A stretch of 64,000 nt of DNA from an uncultured Clostridia bacterium (GTDB lineage: Bacteria > Bacillota > Clostridia > Peptostreptococcales > Anaerovoracaceae), in the NCBI GenBank assembly GCA_934271235.1, contig CAKQQT010000001.1, positions 62,001 through 126,000 of the forward strand, given 5' to 3'. Numbering within the stretch: position 1 is the first letter of the stretch; every line of letters begins with the position of its first letter. The notes under the pieces are model-generated. The model did not search any database and had not been told where the DNA came from. It saw nothing but the letters and a program-made list of their open reading frames with translations. A program made the translations under genes and the position numbers. Below are positions 1 through 9,811 of the stretch, piece after piece.

Positions 1-13
1 TTCACACGAGGAT

Positions 14-19
14 TATAAT
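14..19 (+). promoter_or_regulatory. probable -10 box of the BMP/purine operon
   Basis: TATAAT lies 73 bases before the first start codon. The -35 element would fall outside the window, so only half of the promoter can be seen. No purine riboswitch core is recognisable in the 91 bases available. Confidence 0.35.
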
Positions 20-91
20 AAACACATAAAAACCACAAAATATTTTTTTGAAAGTGATAAAAACTGAGAGAAAAGAGAAAAAGGAGAAGAA

Positions 92-1306
92 ATGAAAAAG
101 GTTTTAAGTGTTTTACTGGTATTCGTAATGATCTTTTCACTGGCGGCATGCGGCAGCGATGACAACGCCGGTGCCGACGGTGAAGTGTACAACGTAGGCA
201 TGATCTGTATCGGCGACGACAACGCTGCATACGACAGAAACTTCTATATGGCTGCTGACGCTGCACAGGAACAGCTTGCGGCAAAGGGCATCAACATCAA
301 CTGGATCAAGACTTACAACCATCCGGAAGGCGACCCGGTTGCGACAGACTGCCGTGACCTCGGAGATCAGGGATGTATCGCAGTATTCTGCAACTCCTAT
401 GGTATGGAACCTGCTATGCTGACCGTTGCACCGGAATATCCGGATACCGTATTCGTAGGCATGACGAACGAAAACTCCTGGAAAGACTCTTTAGATAATA
501 CCGTCAATGCATTCCCTTCCATCTATGAAGGAAGATATCTGGCAGGCGTAGCTGCAGGCATGAAGCTGCAGGAAATGATCGACAATGGCGAGATTAAGGA
601 AGATGAGGCAGTGATCGGTTATGTGGGCGCTTACACATTCGCAGAAGTTATCTCCGGATACACCGCATTCTTCTTAGGCGCACAGAGCACTTGCCCGTCC
701 GCGACCATGATGGTAGAGTTCATCGGTTCCTGGGGTGATCCGACAATGGAAGCAAACACTGCACAGGACCTGATCGACAGAGGCGCAGTTCTGATCTCTC
801 AGCACTCCGACTCCACGACTCCGGCAACGACTGCACAGTCCAACGGCGTTTACCACGTTGGCTACAACATTGACATGAGCGACGTTGCAGCGGATGCCTC
901 CATCATCTCCTCCAGAATCGACTGGACAAACTACATGGTATATGTGATCGAAACGATCGTAAACGGCGGAACCGTTGATCAGGACTACAAACAGCACGGT
1001 CTTGCAGACGGAGACGTTGTACTGACAGACTTAAATGAATCCGTTGCAGCAGAAGGAACAGCCGCAAAGCTGGAAGAAGTCAAAGCAGCGATCGCTGATG
1101 GTTCCCTCCAGGTATTTGACACTTCCAAGTTCACCGTTGGCGGCAAGGAATTAACCACTGCATTTGCGTTGGATACCGACGGAGACTTTACCGCAGACAG
1201 TGAAGAAGCAGTATTCGACGGAGCATTCCACGAATCCTACTTCCAGTCCGCACCTTACTTCGCACAGAGAATCGACGGCATTACGCTCATCAACGAAAAA
1301 TACTGA
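92..1306 (+). CDS. BMP-family nucleoside-binding lipoprotein of an ABC importer
   Basis: This 404-residue protein starts with a lipoprotein signal peptide whose lipobox is LAAC, with the lipidated Cys at residue 20. The mature part is a BMP/Med-type periplasmic-binding fold, seen in VGMICIGDD near the start and the GRYLAGVAAG stretch. BMP proteins capture purine nucleosides (family knowledge). The ATPase and two permeases that follow and the purine permease and phosphoribosyltransferase after them support that role. An AAGGAG ribosome site precedes the ATG. A hairpin after the stop should reduce read-through, as is common for binding proteins made in excess over their transporter. Confidence 0.9.
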   Translation: MKKVLSVLLVFVMIFSLAACGSDDNAGADGEVYNVGMICIGDDNAAYDRNFYMAADAAQEQLAAKGININWIKTYNHPEGDPVATDCRDLGDQGCIAVFCNSYGMEPAMLTVAPEYPDTVFVGMTNENSWKDSLDNTVNAFPSIYEGRYLAGVAAGMKLQEMIDNGEIKEDEAVIGYVGAYTFAEVISGYTAFFLGAQSTCPSATMMVEFIGSWGDPTMEANTAQDLIDRGAVLISQHSDSTTPATTAQSNGVYHVGYNIDMSDVAADASIISSRIDWTNYMVYVIETIVNGGTVDQDYKQHGLADGDVVLTDLNESVAAEGTAAKLEEVKAAIADGSLQVFDTSKFTVGGKELTTAFALDTDGDFTADSEEAVFDGAFHESYFQSAPYFAQRIDGITLINEKY

Positions 1307-1364
1307 TCGATCGCTGTAAATACCCACGCAAGACAGGAAAAGGGCACAACAGATAAAGATGTCT

Positions 1365-1388
1365 AAAGAGGACTTTTCAGTCCTCTTT
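1365..1388 (+). terminator. attenuating hairpin between binding protein and transporter genes
   Basis: A perfect 10-bp stem (AAAGAGGACT, loop TTTC, AGTCCTCTTT) is followed by TTGGCGTTTTC. It sits between the BMP gene and the ATPase gene of the same operon. The weak T-tract suggests partial termination or a 3' mRNA stabiliser rather than a full stop. Confidence 0.7.
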
Positions 1389-1435
1389 TGGCGTTTTCAT
1401 ATGAGTTAGCATTGTTACATAAAAAGGTGAATGGA

Positions 1436-2968
<1,533 letters not shown>

Positions 2969-4057
2969 ATGAATGAAAAAACACCTCTGATTCGTCTTTC
3001 CAAGCGGGAAGACATGCCGAAGAGCAAGGTCTGGCTGATCCGCGCGGCAGCGTTCGTGATCGCGCTGATCCTCGGCGGACTGGTGTTCCTGGTTGCGGGA
3101 ACGAACCCGATCACCGCTTACGGCACGATCCTTTCCAGTTCTCTGGGTAAGGCGACCGGTATGCGGCAGGTCGTAAAGATCGCGGTACCGCTGCTGGGGA
3201 CCGCGCTGGCGCTGGCGCCGTGTTTCGCGATGCGCTTCTGGAACATCGGCGGAGAAGGACAGATCACGATGGGCGCAGTTGCGGCAAGCTTCTTCGCGCT
3301 GAACTTCGCGTCTTCGATCCCGTCACCGATCCTGCTGCTCCTGATGGGTCTTTTCTCGATCCTGTTCGGCGCGGCATGGGCAGCGATCCCGGCAGCGTTC
3401 AAAGCACGCTGGGGAACCAACGAAACGCTATTTACCCTGATGATGAACTACATCGCCATCGGCATCGTCGGCTGGCTGCAGGGCGGACCTTGGGAGGGAA
3501 AACCGGGTTCGCAGATCATCCCGATGTTCGATCAGGCGGCGGTACTGCCGAAGATCTTCGGCGTACATTGCGGCTGGATCATCGTTCTGATCCTGACGGC
3601 CTGTATGTTCGTCTATATGAATTACACCAAGCACGGTTATGAGATCGCCGTACTGGGCGAATCAGAAAATACCGCAAGATACGCGGGCATGAACGTCGCG
3701 AAGGTCACCATCCGTACAGCTTGCCTTTCCGGCGCTATCTGCGGGCTGGTCGGCTTCATGGCCTGCTCCGGCGCGAATATGACGCTCTATGCGGACGTTG
3801 CAGGCGGCGTCGGCTTCACGGCCATCGTGGTCGCCTGGCTGGCACAGTTCAATCCGTTCGCGATGATCGCCATTTCTCTGCTGCTGGCTGTACTCGAAAA
3901 AGGCGCCAGCGGGCTGCAGACGACCTTGCAGGTTCCGGCTTCCATTTCGGATATCATTACCGGTATCATCCTGCTGAGCATGCTTGCCTGCGAGTTCTTC
4001 ATCAATTACCGCATGATTCTGCGCAATCAGGAAAAGGAGGCAACGAATGGACTTTAA
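2969..4057 (+). CDS. nucleoside ABC importer permease, first subunit
   Basis: This 362-residue protein has about nine hydrophobic helices and the BPD_transp_2 fold, with the RFWNIGGEGQITMGA stretch typical of BMP-type permeases. It begins right after the ATPase stop codon and its own end overlaps the next permease by 11 bases. That supports translational coupling and a heterodimeric channel. Confidence 0.88.
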   Translation: MNEKTPLIRLSKREDMPKSKVWLIRAAAFVIALILGGLVFLVAGTNPITAYGTILSSSLGKATGMRQVVKIAVPLLGTALALAPCFAMRFWNIGGEGQITMGAVAASFFALNFASSIPSPILLLLMGLFSILFGAAWAAIPAAFKARWGTNETLFTLMMNYIAIGIVGWLQGGPWEGKPGSQIIPMFDQAAVLPKIFGVHCGWIIVLILTACMFVYMNYTKHGYEIAVLGESENTARYAGMNVAKVTIRTACLSGAICGLVGFMACSGANMTLYADVAGGVGFTAIVVAWLAQFNPFAMIAISLLLAVLEKGASGLQTTLQVPASISDIITGIILLSMLACEFFINYRMILRNQEKEATNGL

Positions 4058-5033
4058 TATCATCGGATTGATCCGGGCCGCTGTACTCAACGGCACTCCG
4101 CTCCTTTTCGGCACATCCGGCGAGATCCTGACCGAAAAATCCGGCAACATGAACCTCGGCGTTGAGGGTCTGATGTTCATGGGCGGCGCGTTCGGACTCT
4201 GCGGAGCCTTTGTCTACGGACAGATCGCAGGCGATAACGCGGTCGGCGCAGTTGCCATCGCGATCGCACTGCTTGCTTCTTTCGCGGCGGGAGCCATCGG
4301 CGCGCTGATCTTCAGCTTCCTGACCATCACGCTGCGGGCGAATCAGAATGTAACAGGACTTGCGCTGACGATCTTCGGCACCGGTGTCGGACAATTCGTC
4401 GGCGAACTGATGCGTCTGAAGGTCGGCGGCAACGTGACCGTCAGCAACGCGCTCAAAGACGCGTTCGCGGATCCGATCCTGCCGGAGTTCCTGCAGAACA
4501 TCCCGGTCATCGGACCGATCCTGTTCAGCTATAATTTCTTTGTATATCTCGGCTTTGCAGCCGTCCTTGTCATGGCACATTTCCTGTCCAGGACGCGCCG
4601 CGGGCTGAATCTGTGCGCAGTCGGCGAATCACCGGCTACCGCGGACGCTGCCGGTATCAACGTCACGAAATACCGTTATCTGGCAACTGTCATCGGCGGC
4701 GGCATCTCCGCAGTCGGCGGCATGGTGTACACGATGACGATCGCAGGAAGCGTATGGAACCACAGCGGACTGTCCGGCGAGGGCTGGGTCGCGGTCGCAC
4801 TGGTCATCTTCTGCTTGTGGAAACCGCTCAACGCGCTTTGGGGATCGATCCTCTTCGGAGGTCTGTTGATCTGCTACCTGCGCCTGCCGCTTCCGTTCCT
4901 GCCGACACAGATCTACAAAGTCCTGCCGTACATTGTAACGGCGATCGTACTGATCATGGTATCGATGCGCCAGCGTAAGGAGGATCAGCCGCCGCAGAGC
5001 CTGGGGCTGAACTACTTCCGCGAGGAGCGCTAA
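4047..5033 (+). CDS. nucleoside ABC importer permease, second subunit
   Basis: This 328-residue integral membrane protein belongs to the same family as its upstream partner. LTEKSGNMNLGVEGLMFMGG is the conserved motif of the second permease in BMP-type importers. The start lies inside the end of the previous gene, preceded by AAAGGAGG. It should pair with the product of 2969-4057 and be powered by the double ATPase. Confidence 0.88.
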   Translation: MDFNIIGLIRAAVLNGTPLLFGTSGEILTEKSGNMNLGVEGLMFMGGAFGLCGAFVYGQIAGDNAVGAVAIAIALLASFAAGAIGALIFSFLTITLRANQNVTGLALTIFGTGVGQFVGELMRLKVGGNVTVSNALKDAFADPILPEFLQNIPVIGPILFSYNFFVYLGFAAVLVMAHFLSRTRRGLNLCAVGESPATADAAGINVTKYRYLATVIGGGISAVGGMVYTMTIAGSVWNHSGLSGEGWVAVALVIFCLWKPLNALWGSILFGGLLICYLRLPLPFLPTQIYKVLPYIVTAIVLIMVSMRQRKEDQPPQSLGLNYFREER

Positions 5034-5101
5034 GGAAAAGATAAACCCGGGCCTATGACAGCCCGTAAATAACAAGACACAGAAAGGATCTTTCAAACAA
5101 C

Positions 5102-6508
5102 ATGGACAAGTTTTTCAAAATCACCGAACACGATTCGACAGTAAAGACCGAGATCATCGCGGGCTTTACGACCTTCTTTGCAATGGCATATATCATCTTT
5201 GTCAATCCGAATCAGGTAACCGGCTTTACCGAGGGTCTGACAAACATCTGGAACGCTGTTTACGTTGCATCCATCCTCGTTGCGACCATCGGCACTCTGT
5301 TGATGTCCTTATATGCGAAAATGCCGTTCGCGCAGGCATGCGGCATGGGACTGAACTCTTTCTTCTTTGTCAGCTTCGTACTGCCGCAGGTCATCTCCGG
5401 AGGAGACTGCGTGCAGGGCTATCAGGCAGGTCTGGTCATCGTATTGCTGTCCGGTATCCTGTTCCTGATCCTGTCCATCACCGGCGCAAGACAGTACATC
5501 GCGAAGGCTATGCCGGAATGTCTCAAAAAAGCGATCCCGGCAGGCATCGGCCTGTTCATCACCTATATCGGCTTCCAGAATGTCGGCATCATCCAGGCAA
5601 ATCAGTACACCCTGACCCAGTTTGTTGACATCCACGGCGCTATCAACAGTGAGGGCGGCATCATGACCGTACTTCCGGCTCTGTTGGCTCTGGTCGGCTT
5701 CCTGATCATCATCATCTTAGGAAAACGCAACGTCAAGGGCAATGTACTGATCGGTATCATCGTCACCGCGGTCCTGTATTATATCATTTCCGGAACCACG
5801 CCGTCTTTCGACATCGCACAGATCGGACAGTCCTTTAAGGACTTCGCGTCCATCGGCGTAACCGGCGTTTTCCAGGCAGCTTCCTGGAAGCACGCGTTCA
5901 GCCCTGAATTTGTCGGCGGCGTGTTCAGCGCGATCCTTTACATCATCACGTTCTGCCTGATCGATATGTTCGATACCATCGGTACCCTGTACGGAACCGC
6001 TGCACAGGCGGATCTGCTGGACGAAAACGGCGACCCGCAGAACCTCGACAAGTGCATGGCCTGCGACTCCATCGCGACCGTTACCGGCGCAGTTCTGGGA
6101 ACCTCCACTTGTACGACTTTCGTAGAATCCGCATCCGGCGTGGCTGCCGGCGGCAGAACCGGTCTGACCTCTCTGGTCGTATCCATCTGCTTCTTCGTAT
6201 GCCTTTTCCTGACGCCGCTTGCCAGCATCGTTCCGGCATGCGCGACCGCACCGGCGCTGATCTATGTCGGCGTTCTGATGCTCGGAAACTTCAAGAACGT
6301 TGATATGTCCGACCTCGGCTCCGCAGCTCCGGCGTTCCTGACTCTGATCGCAATGCCGCTGACATACTCCATCGCCAACGGTATTGGTATCGGTTCCATC
6401 GCTTACACGATCATCGCGATCTTCACCGGAAAATTCCAGAAGAAAGACATCATGGTCGCTTGCATCGGTCTGCTCTTCTGCCTGAAGTTTATCTTCATTA
6501 CGATGTAG
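5102..6508 (+). CDS. NCS2-family purine base permease (AzgA/PbuG-like)
   Basis: This 468-residue, very hydrophobic protein has 12 or more predicted helices. The start FFKITEHDSTVKTEIIAGFTTF and the AMAYIIFVNP motif are typical of the AzgA/PbuG/PbuO branch, which imports adenine, guanine or hypoxanthine with protons (family knowledge). TCTTFVESASG matches the conserved substrate-site region. It sits 68 bases after the nucleoside importer with its own GAAAGGA ribosome site and is followed by a phosphoribosyltransferase. The operon thus covers uptake of nucleosides, uptake of bases and salvage. Confidence 0.88.
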   Translation: MDKFFKITEHDSTVKTEIIAGFTTFFAMAYIIFVNPNQVTGFTEGLTNIWNAVYVASILVATIGTLLMSLYAKMPFAQACGMGLNSFFFVSFVLPQVISGGDCVQGYQAGLVIVLLSGILFLILSITGARQYIAKAMPECLKKAIPAGIGLFITYIGFQNVGIIQANQYTLTQFVDIHGAINSEGGIMTVLPALLALVGFLIIIILGKRNVKGNVLIGIIVTAVLYYIISGTTPSFDIAQIGQSFKDFASIGVTGVFQAASWKHAFSPEFVGGVFSAILYIITFCLIDMFDTIGTLYGTAAQADLLDENGDPQNLDKCMACDSIATVTGAVLGTSTCTTFVESASGVAAGGRTGLTSLVVSICFFVCLFLTPLASIVPACATAPALIYVGVLMLGNFKNVDMSDLGSAAPAFLTLIAMPLTYSIANGIGIGSIAYTIIAIFTGKFQKKDIMVACIGLLFCLKFIFITM

Positions 6509-6649
6509 TTTCCTTACGAGAAAGCAGGACAGATCGTGAAAGATGGTGAAAAAAATCATTTTGCGCTTGCAACTGTTTTCTTAGAAACGTATAATAGATT
6601 TGGTGCAGAGCTATTCCGCACGAGTTTGGAAACGGAAAGGATGAGCCTT

Positions 6650-7201
6650 ATGTTTTATGAAATGAAGATTGCAGGACTGACACGCCAGCTGCCGCTCTGC
6701 AAAGTAACAGATGATCTATATATTGGTGCTTTCATCATGTTCAGTGATGTGGAGATCACAAAAGCGTGCGCGGCGGAACTGCTCAAAAAAGCGCCGGAGT
6801 TTGATATCCTGATCACCGCGGAATCCAAAGGCATCCCGCTGGCATATGAAATGGCAAGACAGGCCGGCCGCAACGATTACATCGTAGCGCGCAAAGGTCC
6901 GAAGCTGTATATGACGGATATCATCACGACTACCGTGGATTCCATCACGACCGATCACATCCAAACGCTTTGCATCGGCAAAAAAGAGGCGGACATGATG
7001 CGCGGCAAACGCGTGCTGATCGTTGACGACGTGATCAGCACCGGCGAATCCCTCAAGTCCATCGAAACGCTGGTCAACCAGGTCGGCGCGGACATCGTCG
7101 GCAGAATGGCTGTGCTCGCAGAGGGCGGCGCCGCAGATCGCGACGACATCATCTACCTCGAAAAACTTCCGGTCTTCAACCCGGACGGCAGCGTGAAATA
7201 G
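6650..7201 (+). CDS. purine phosphoribosyltransferase (adenine/xanthine PRT-like)
   Basis: The protein joins a purine base to PRPP, giving the nucleotide. The PRPP-binding loop VLIVDDVISTGES lies at residues 122-134, the standard type I PRT signature. I chose the ATG at 6650 because GGAAAGG (6634-6640) is 9 bases before it; this gives 183 residues. A longer reading from 6536 adds a poorly conserved extension. Its length and N-terminus fit Apt/Xpt-like enzymes. The base used cannot be told from sequence alone. It closes the salvage operon and is followed by a strong terminator. Confidence 0.85.
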   Translation: MFYEMKIAGLTRQLPLCKVTDDLYIGAFIMFSDVEITKACAAELLKKAPEFDILITAESKGIPLAYEMARQAGRNDYIVARKGPKLYMTDIITTTVDSITTDHIQTLCIGKKEADMMRGKRVLIVDDVISTGESLKSIETLVNQVGADIVGRMAVLAEGGAADRDDIIYLEKLPVFNPDGSVK

Positions 7202-7253
7202 CAAAGCCGCCATCGACCGGATCGACCAATACGAAACTGAAACACAAAAACAC

Positions 7254-7299
7254 AAAACGGTACACCCGCGCGCCAAAAGCGCGCGAGCGTACCGTTTTT
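7254..7299. terminator. bidirectional intrinsic terminator
   Basis: Outer arms AAAACGGTAC (7254-7263) and GTACCGTTTT (7289-7298) enclose a 7-bp CGCGCGC/GCGCGCG inner stem. There is an A-run on one side and a T-run on the other, so it can serve both the purine operon and the convergent PadR gene. Confidence 0.85.
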
Positions 7300-7306
7300 C
7301 AATAAT

Positions 7307-7663
7307 TCATGATTCACCATCCTTACAAGGCAATGTTTCACATGCCAGTATCGCATTGATTCCGTCCCTGAGATTTTGATATTCCTCTCGCAAATTGTTT
7401 AGGCGTTCAAGTCCTTCCGGCTCTAAGTGATAATACACGCGGATCCTTCGCTTGCCCGCCCGTTCTTCGCGGTCTGAAATGTAATGGCTGTCAAGAAGCT
7501 TGTACAGCGTCGGGTATAAGGTGCTTTCGGTTACAAACAGGCGACCTTCGGAGGCTTCTTCCAGAAGCGGCACAAACTCATAACCGTAAATATCTCTTTT
7601 TTCTAACAAAGATAGAATGATCAATTCCGCAAAACTGAATCTGAAGTTTGTCTTTTTACGCAC
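7307..7663 (-). CDS. PadR-family transcriptional regulator
   Basis: This 118-residue protein has the PadR winged helix. The segments LIILSLLEKRDIYGYEFVP and SEGRLFVTESTLYPTLYKL match its recognition helices and are followed by a basic wing (RAGKRRIRVYYHLEPEG). The start is GTG at 7663 with AAAGGAGG eight bases upstream. PadR proteins usually repress a nearby transporter or detoxification gene and themselves. No such partner is adjacent, but a palindrome lies in its own upstream region. Confidence 0.85.
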   Translation of the reverse strand: MRKKTNFRFSFAELIILSLLEKRDIYGYEFVPLLEEASEGRLFVTESTLYPTLYKLLDSHYISDREERAGKRRIRVYYHLEPEGLERLNNLREEYQNLRDGINAILACETLPCKDGES

Positions 7664-7716
7664 TGCAAAAACCTCCTTTAAATCTATTATTTCACGATGT
7701 CGTAAAAAAGTAAATG

Positions 7717-7735
7717 CTATATTAATATAATATAG
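7717..7735. promoter_or_regulatory. palindromic operator candidate upstream of padR-like gene
   Basis: CTATATTA-ATA-TAATATAG is a perfect 8-bp inverted repeat. It lies 54 bases before the PadR start codon and abuts TTGACA at 7736-7741. Position and symmetry suit autoregulation, which is inferred. Confidence 0.45.
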
Positions 7736-7781
7736 TTGACAAAATGAGACAAGTATAATATGGTGAAATTAAAAGTTTTGT

Positions 7782-8363
7782 TTGGCAAATACAGAAATTG
7801 TTGAAATAAACAAAGATGATAAAATAATAGACGTCTGCTATAAAGGCGAGGATGAAAGCATTGATTTGAAGTTCAACGTTGATTGCAGTACTGCGATAGA
7901 GAAACATCAAATCTTCTATTGTGACGATTCAACACAGAGGATGCAAGAGTTATCTTTCGATTCCTTACTTGTTGGTGATGAGATACTTCTATCGTTAAAT
8001 AATGCTGATTTTTTGCAGCTTCAGAACGATGATACAGTTCGGGCAATTCAGATGAATCCCTTCTAAAAGAGATTCTTTCAAATGATGTGGAGATACAGTA
8101 TGCGGTCATGTCGGAACTTGCAGAACAAGCGGCGGTGCATCGGCACGATCCGATGACTGTGTGCAGTTTTGCAGATGCACGAGCTGCAGCGGGACGGAAA
8201 GCTGGACTGGTCGGCCGCACATTTTCTCCCGTTGGATGCGAAGTCACTGCAATACACAGAATCGGCGGCTGATCCGTATATTCAGACCTTGCTTGCACTT
8301 GGCCATAAAGTATACATCCCGGTATATAAGATGGATCATAACTTAACGGTTGTTGTTGTATAA
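7782..8363 (+). pseudogene. probable decayed gene of unknown function
   Basis: Protein-like sequence runs through this stretch in shifting frames. The first open part (7782-8066, about 94 residues, TTG start, no clear ribosome site) ends IQMNPF. A second frame from about 8033 reads SLLKEILSNDVEIQYAVMSE to about 8160. A third, 8169-8363, ends in YIQTLLALGHKVYIPVYKMD followed by HNLTVVVV, which looks like a true C-terminus. At least two frame changes would be needed to join them. I do not recognise the family. The first part alone could instead be a small intact gene. Confidence 0.4.
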
Positions 8364-8384
8364 GGAAACTGATAAAGGTTTGCG

Positions 8385-8432
8385 AAAAAGCCTCCCGAAG
8401 GTCGTGCCGCAGTACGGTCCGGGAGGCTTTTT
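8385..8432 (+). terminator. intrinsic terminator before fic
   Basis: AAAAAGCCTCCCG (8385-8397) pairs fully with CGGGAGGCTTTTT (8420-8432), ending in a T-run. It separates the decayed gene from fic. Confidence 0.85.
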
Positions 8433-8434
8433 AC

Positions 8435-8464
8435 TTGACTTTCTTACTTGGAAAGTGGGATAAT
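8435..8464 (+). promoter_or_regulatory. sigma-70 type promoter of fic
   Basis: TTGACT (8435-8440) and GATAAT (8459-8464) are separated by 18 bases. The promoter starts right after the terminator and lies 65 bases before the fic start codon. Confidence 0.6.
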
Positions 8465-8528
8465 AGAAAGAGAAAGCACATCTGTGTAAGGCACAGCGCC
8501 GACAGCCAAAGATAACGGAGGGAATGGG

Positions 8529-9131
8529 ATGCTTGAGAATAAATTAGGGCTGACAAGTTCAGCGGATCTTGCGCGTGAAGAGGAACGGATCAGCAAGAAA
8601 AAGGCCGCTGAACTGTTTGAAAAAAATATACTTGCAGATCTCCCTGCCGGCAGATTCGCGGCATTGCAGGAGATCCATCGCTATCTGTTTGCGGATCTTT
8701 ACGATTTTGCCGGGAAAATCCGCACGGTGAATCTTGCAAAAGGGAATTTTCGCTTTGTGCCGGTCATGTATCTGGCGGCTGCGCTCGAAAACATTGACAA
8801 AATGCCGCAGTCCTGTTTTGATGAGATCGTAGAAAAATATGTGGAAATGAACATTGCCCACCCGTTTCGAGAGGGCAACGGCCGCAGCATGCGTATCTGG
8901 CTTGACCATATGTTAAAAAAAGAAATTCATATGGTCGTGGACTGGAGTAAGGTGGATAAAGAAGATTATCTGCTTGCGATGGAACGCAGTCCGATAAAAG
9001 ACGTTGAGATCAAGCAACTCTTAAAGAACGCTCTGACCGGCGAGATCCAAAGCCGGGAGGTTTATATGAAAGGCATTGACTACAGCTATTTTTATGAAGG
9101 TTACATGACCTTTAAGACGGAAGATCTGTAG
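8529..9131 (+). CDS. fic: class III Fic-domain protein (AMP transferase)
   Basis: This 200-residue Fic enzyme has the complete catalytic motif HPFREGNGR with His111. Fic proteins transfer AMP to a target hydroxyl, often a toxic activity. The C-terminus carries SYFYEG with Glu190, matching the (S/T)xxxE(G/N) inhibitory helix. Its C-terminal placement makes this a class III, self-inhibited Fic, so no separate antitoxin gene is expected. As I remember the Enterococcus faecalis Fic protein, the layout is very similar, including positions 111 and 190. The ATG follows GGAGG and the gene has its own promoter. The target is unknown. Confidence 0.88.
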   Translation: MLENKLGLTSSADLAREEERISKKKAAELFEKNILADLPAGRFAALQEIHRYLFADLYDFAGKIRTVNLAKGNFRFVPVMYLAAALENIDKMPQSCFDEIVEKYVEMNIAHPFREGNGRSMRIWLDHMLKKEIHMVVDWSKVDKEDYLLAMERSPIKDVEIKQLLKNALTGEIQSREVYMKGIDYSYFYEGYMTFKTEDL

Positions 9132-9162
9132 CGACAGCGCTGCGGGAGAGACCCCGCAGGAG

Positions 9163-9795
9163 CTACAGCTTCACCAGCTTCGTCTGCCGCAGGCGCTGCA
9201 CGAGCAGGGCTGCAAGTGCGATCTTGACGGCGTCAAACGGCAGGAACGGGATGACGCATTGCGCAAGCCCGACCGCAAAGGAGATGTTCATCAGGTGTAC
9301 ATACCAGATGGTGCCGAACGCGTAGCAGACCAGGACGCCCAGGATCATAGCGCCGACCAGCGCCCAAAAAGACCTGGTGCGGGATGCGATGAAACCGACC
9401 ACACCGGCGCAGAGGATATAGCCGACGATGTAGCCGCCGGTCGGACCGGCGATCACATGCAGGCCGCCGGAAAGTCCCGCGAATACCGGGATGCCGATAC
9501 CGCCCAGCAGAACATAGATGATCTGTGCGATCATGCCGTAACGGAAGCCCAGACAGCCCGCGCAGAGCAGAACGCCCAGGATCGCCAGATTGATCGGCAC
9601 GCCGGACGGCAGCGGAATGAGGATCTGCGAGCAGATGACCATGACCGCGGCGAAAACTCCGCATAAAACGAGCGGATAAACGCCGGCGGTCCTTTTTTTT
9701 GCGGGATCTGCGGCGCTTGCGGAAGCGCTGCCGGAGACCGGGATGTCTCTGTATACGGTTGTTGGATTCTTTTTTTCGTTCATTTTTTCGTTCAT
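9163..9795 (-). CDS. bioY: BioY biotin transporter (ECF S component)
   Basis: This 210-residue protein has six hydrophobic helices after a 40-residue polar N-terminus. The stretches GVPINLAILGVLLCAG, FAGLSGGLHVIAGPTGG and GYIVGYILCAG are characteristic of BioY, the biotin-binding membrane subunit of ECF importers. The ATG at 9795 is preceded by GAGAGGC. A TTG at 9810 is possible but poorly placed. It lies 16 bases after birA in the same operon. Biotin uptake fits the biotin-dependent decarboxylase operon at 47600-52220. No EcfA/EcfT genes are adjacent, so a shared ECF module or solo function is implied. Confidence 0.9.
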   Translation of the reverse strand: MNEKMNEKKNPTTVYRDIPVSGSASASAADPAKKRTAGVYPLVLCGVFAAVMVICSQILIPLPSGVPINLAILGVLLCAGCLGFRYGMIAQIIYVLLGGIGIPVFAGLSGGLHVIAGPTGGYIVGYILCAGVVGFIASRTRSFWALVGAMILGVLVCYAFGTIWYVHLMNISFAVGLAQCVIPFLPFDAVKIALAALLVQRLRQTKLVKL

Positions 9796-9811
9796 TTTTT
9801 TGCCTCTCAAA

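Noticed and set aside
1..91. Purine riboswitch in front of the BMP operon
   Set aside because: Too little leader is in the window and no riboswitch core is recognisable.
5048..5065. Terminator between the nucleoside importer and the NCS2 permease
   Set aside because: The CGGGC/GCCCG stem is only 5 bp with no T-run.
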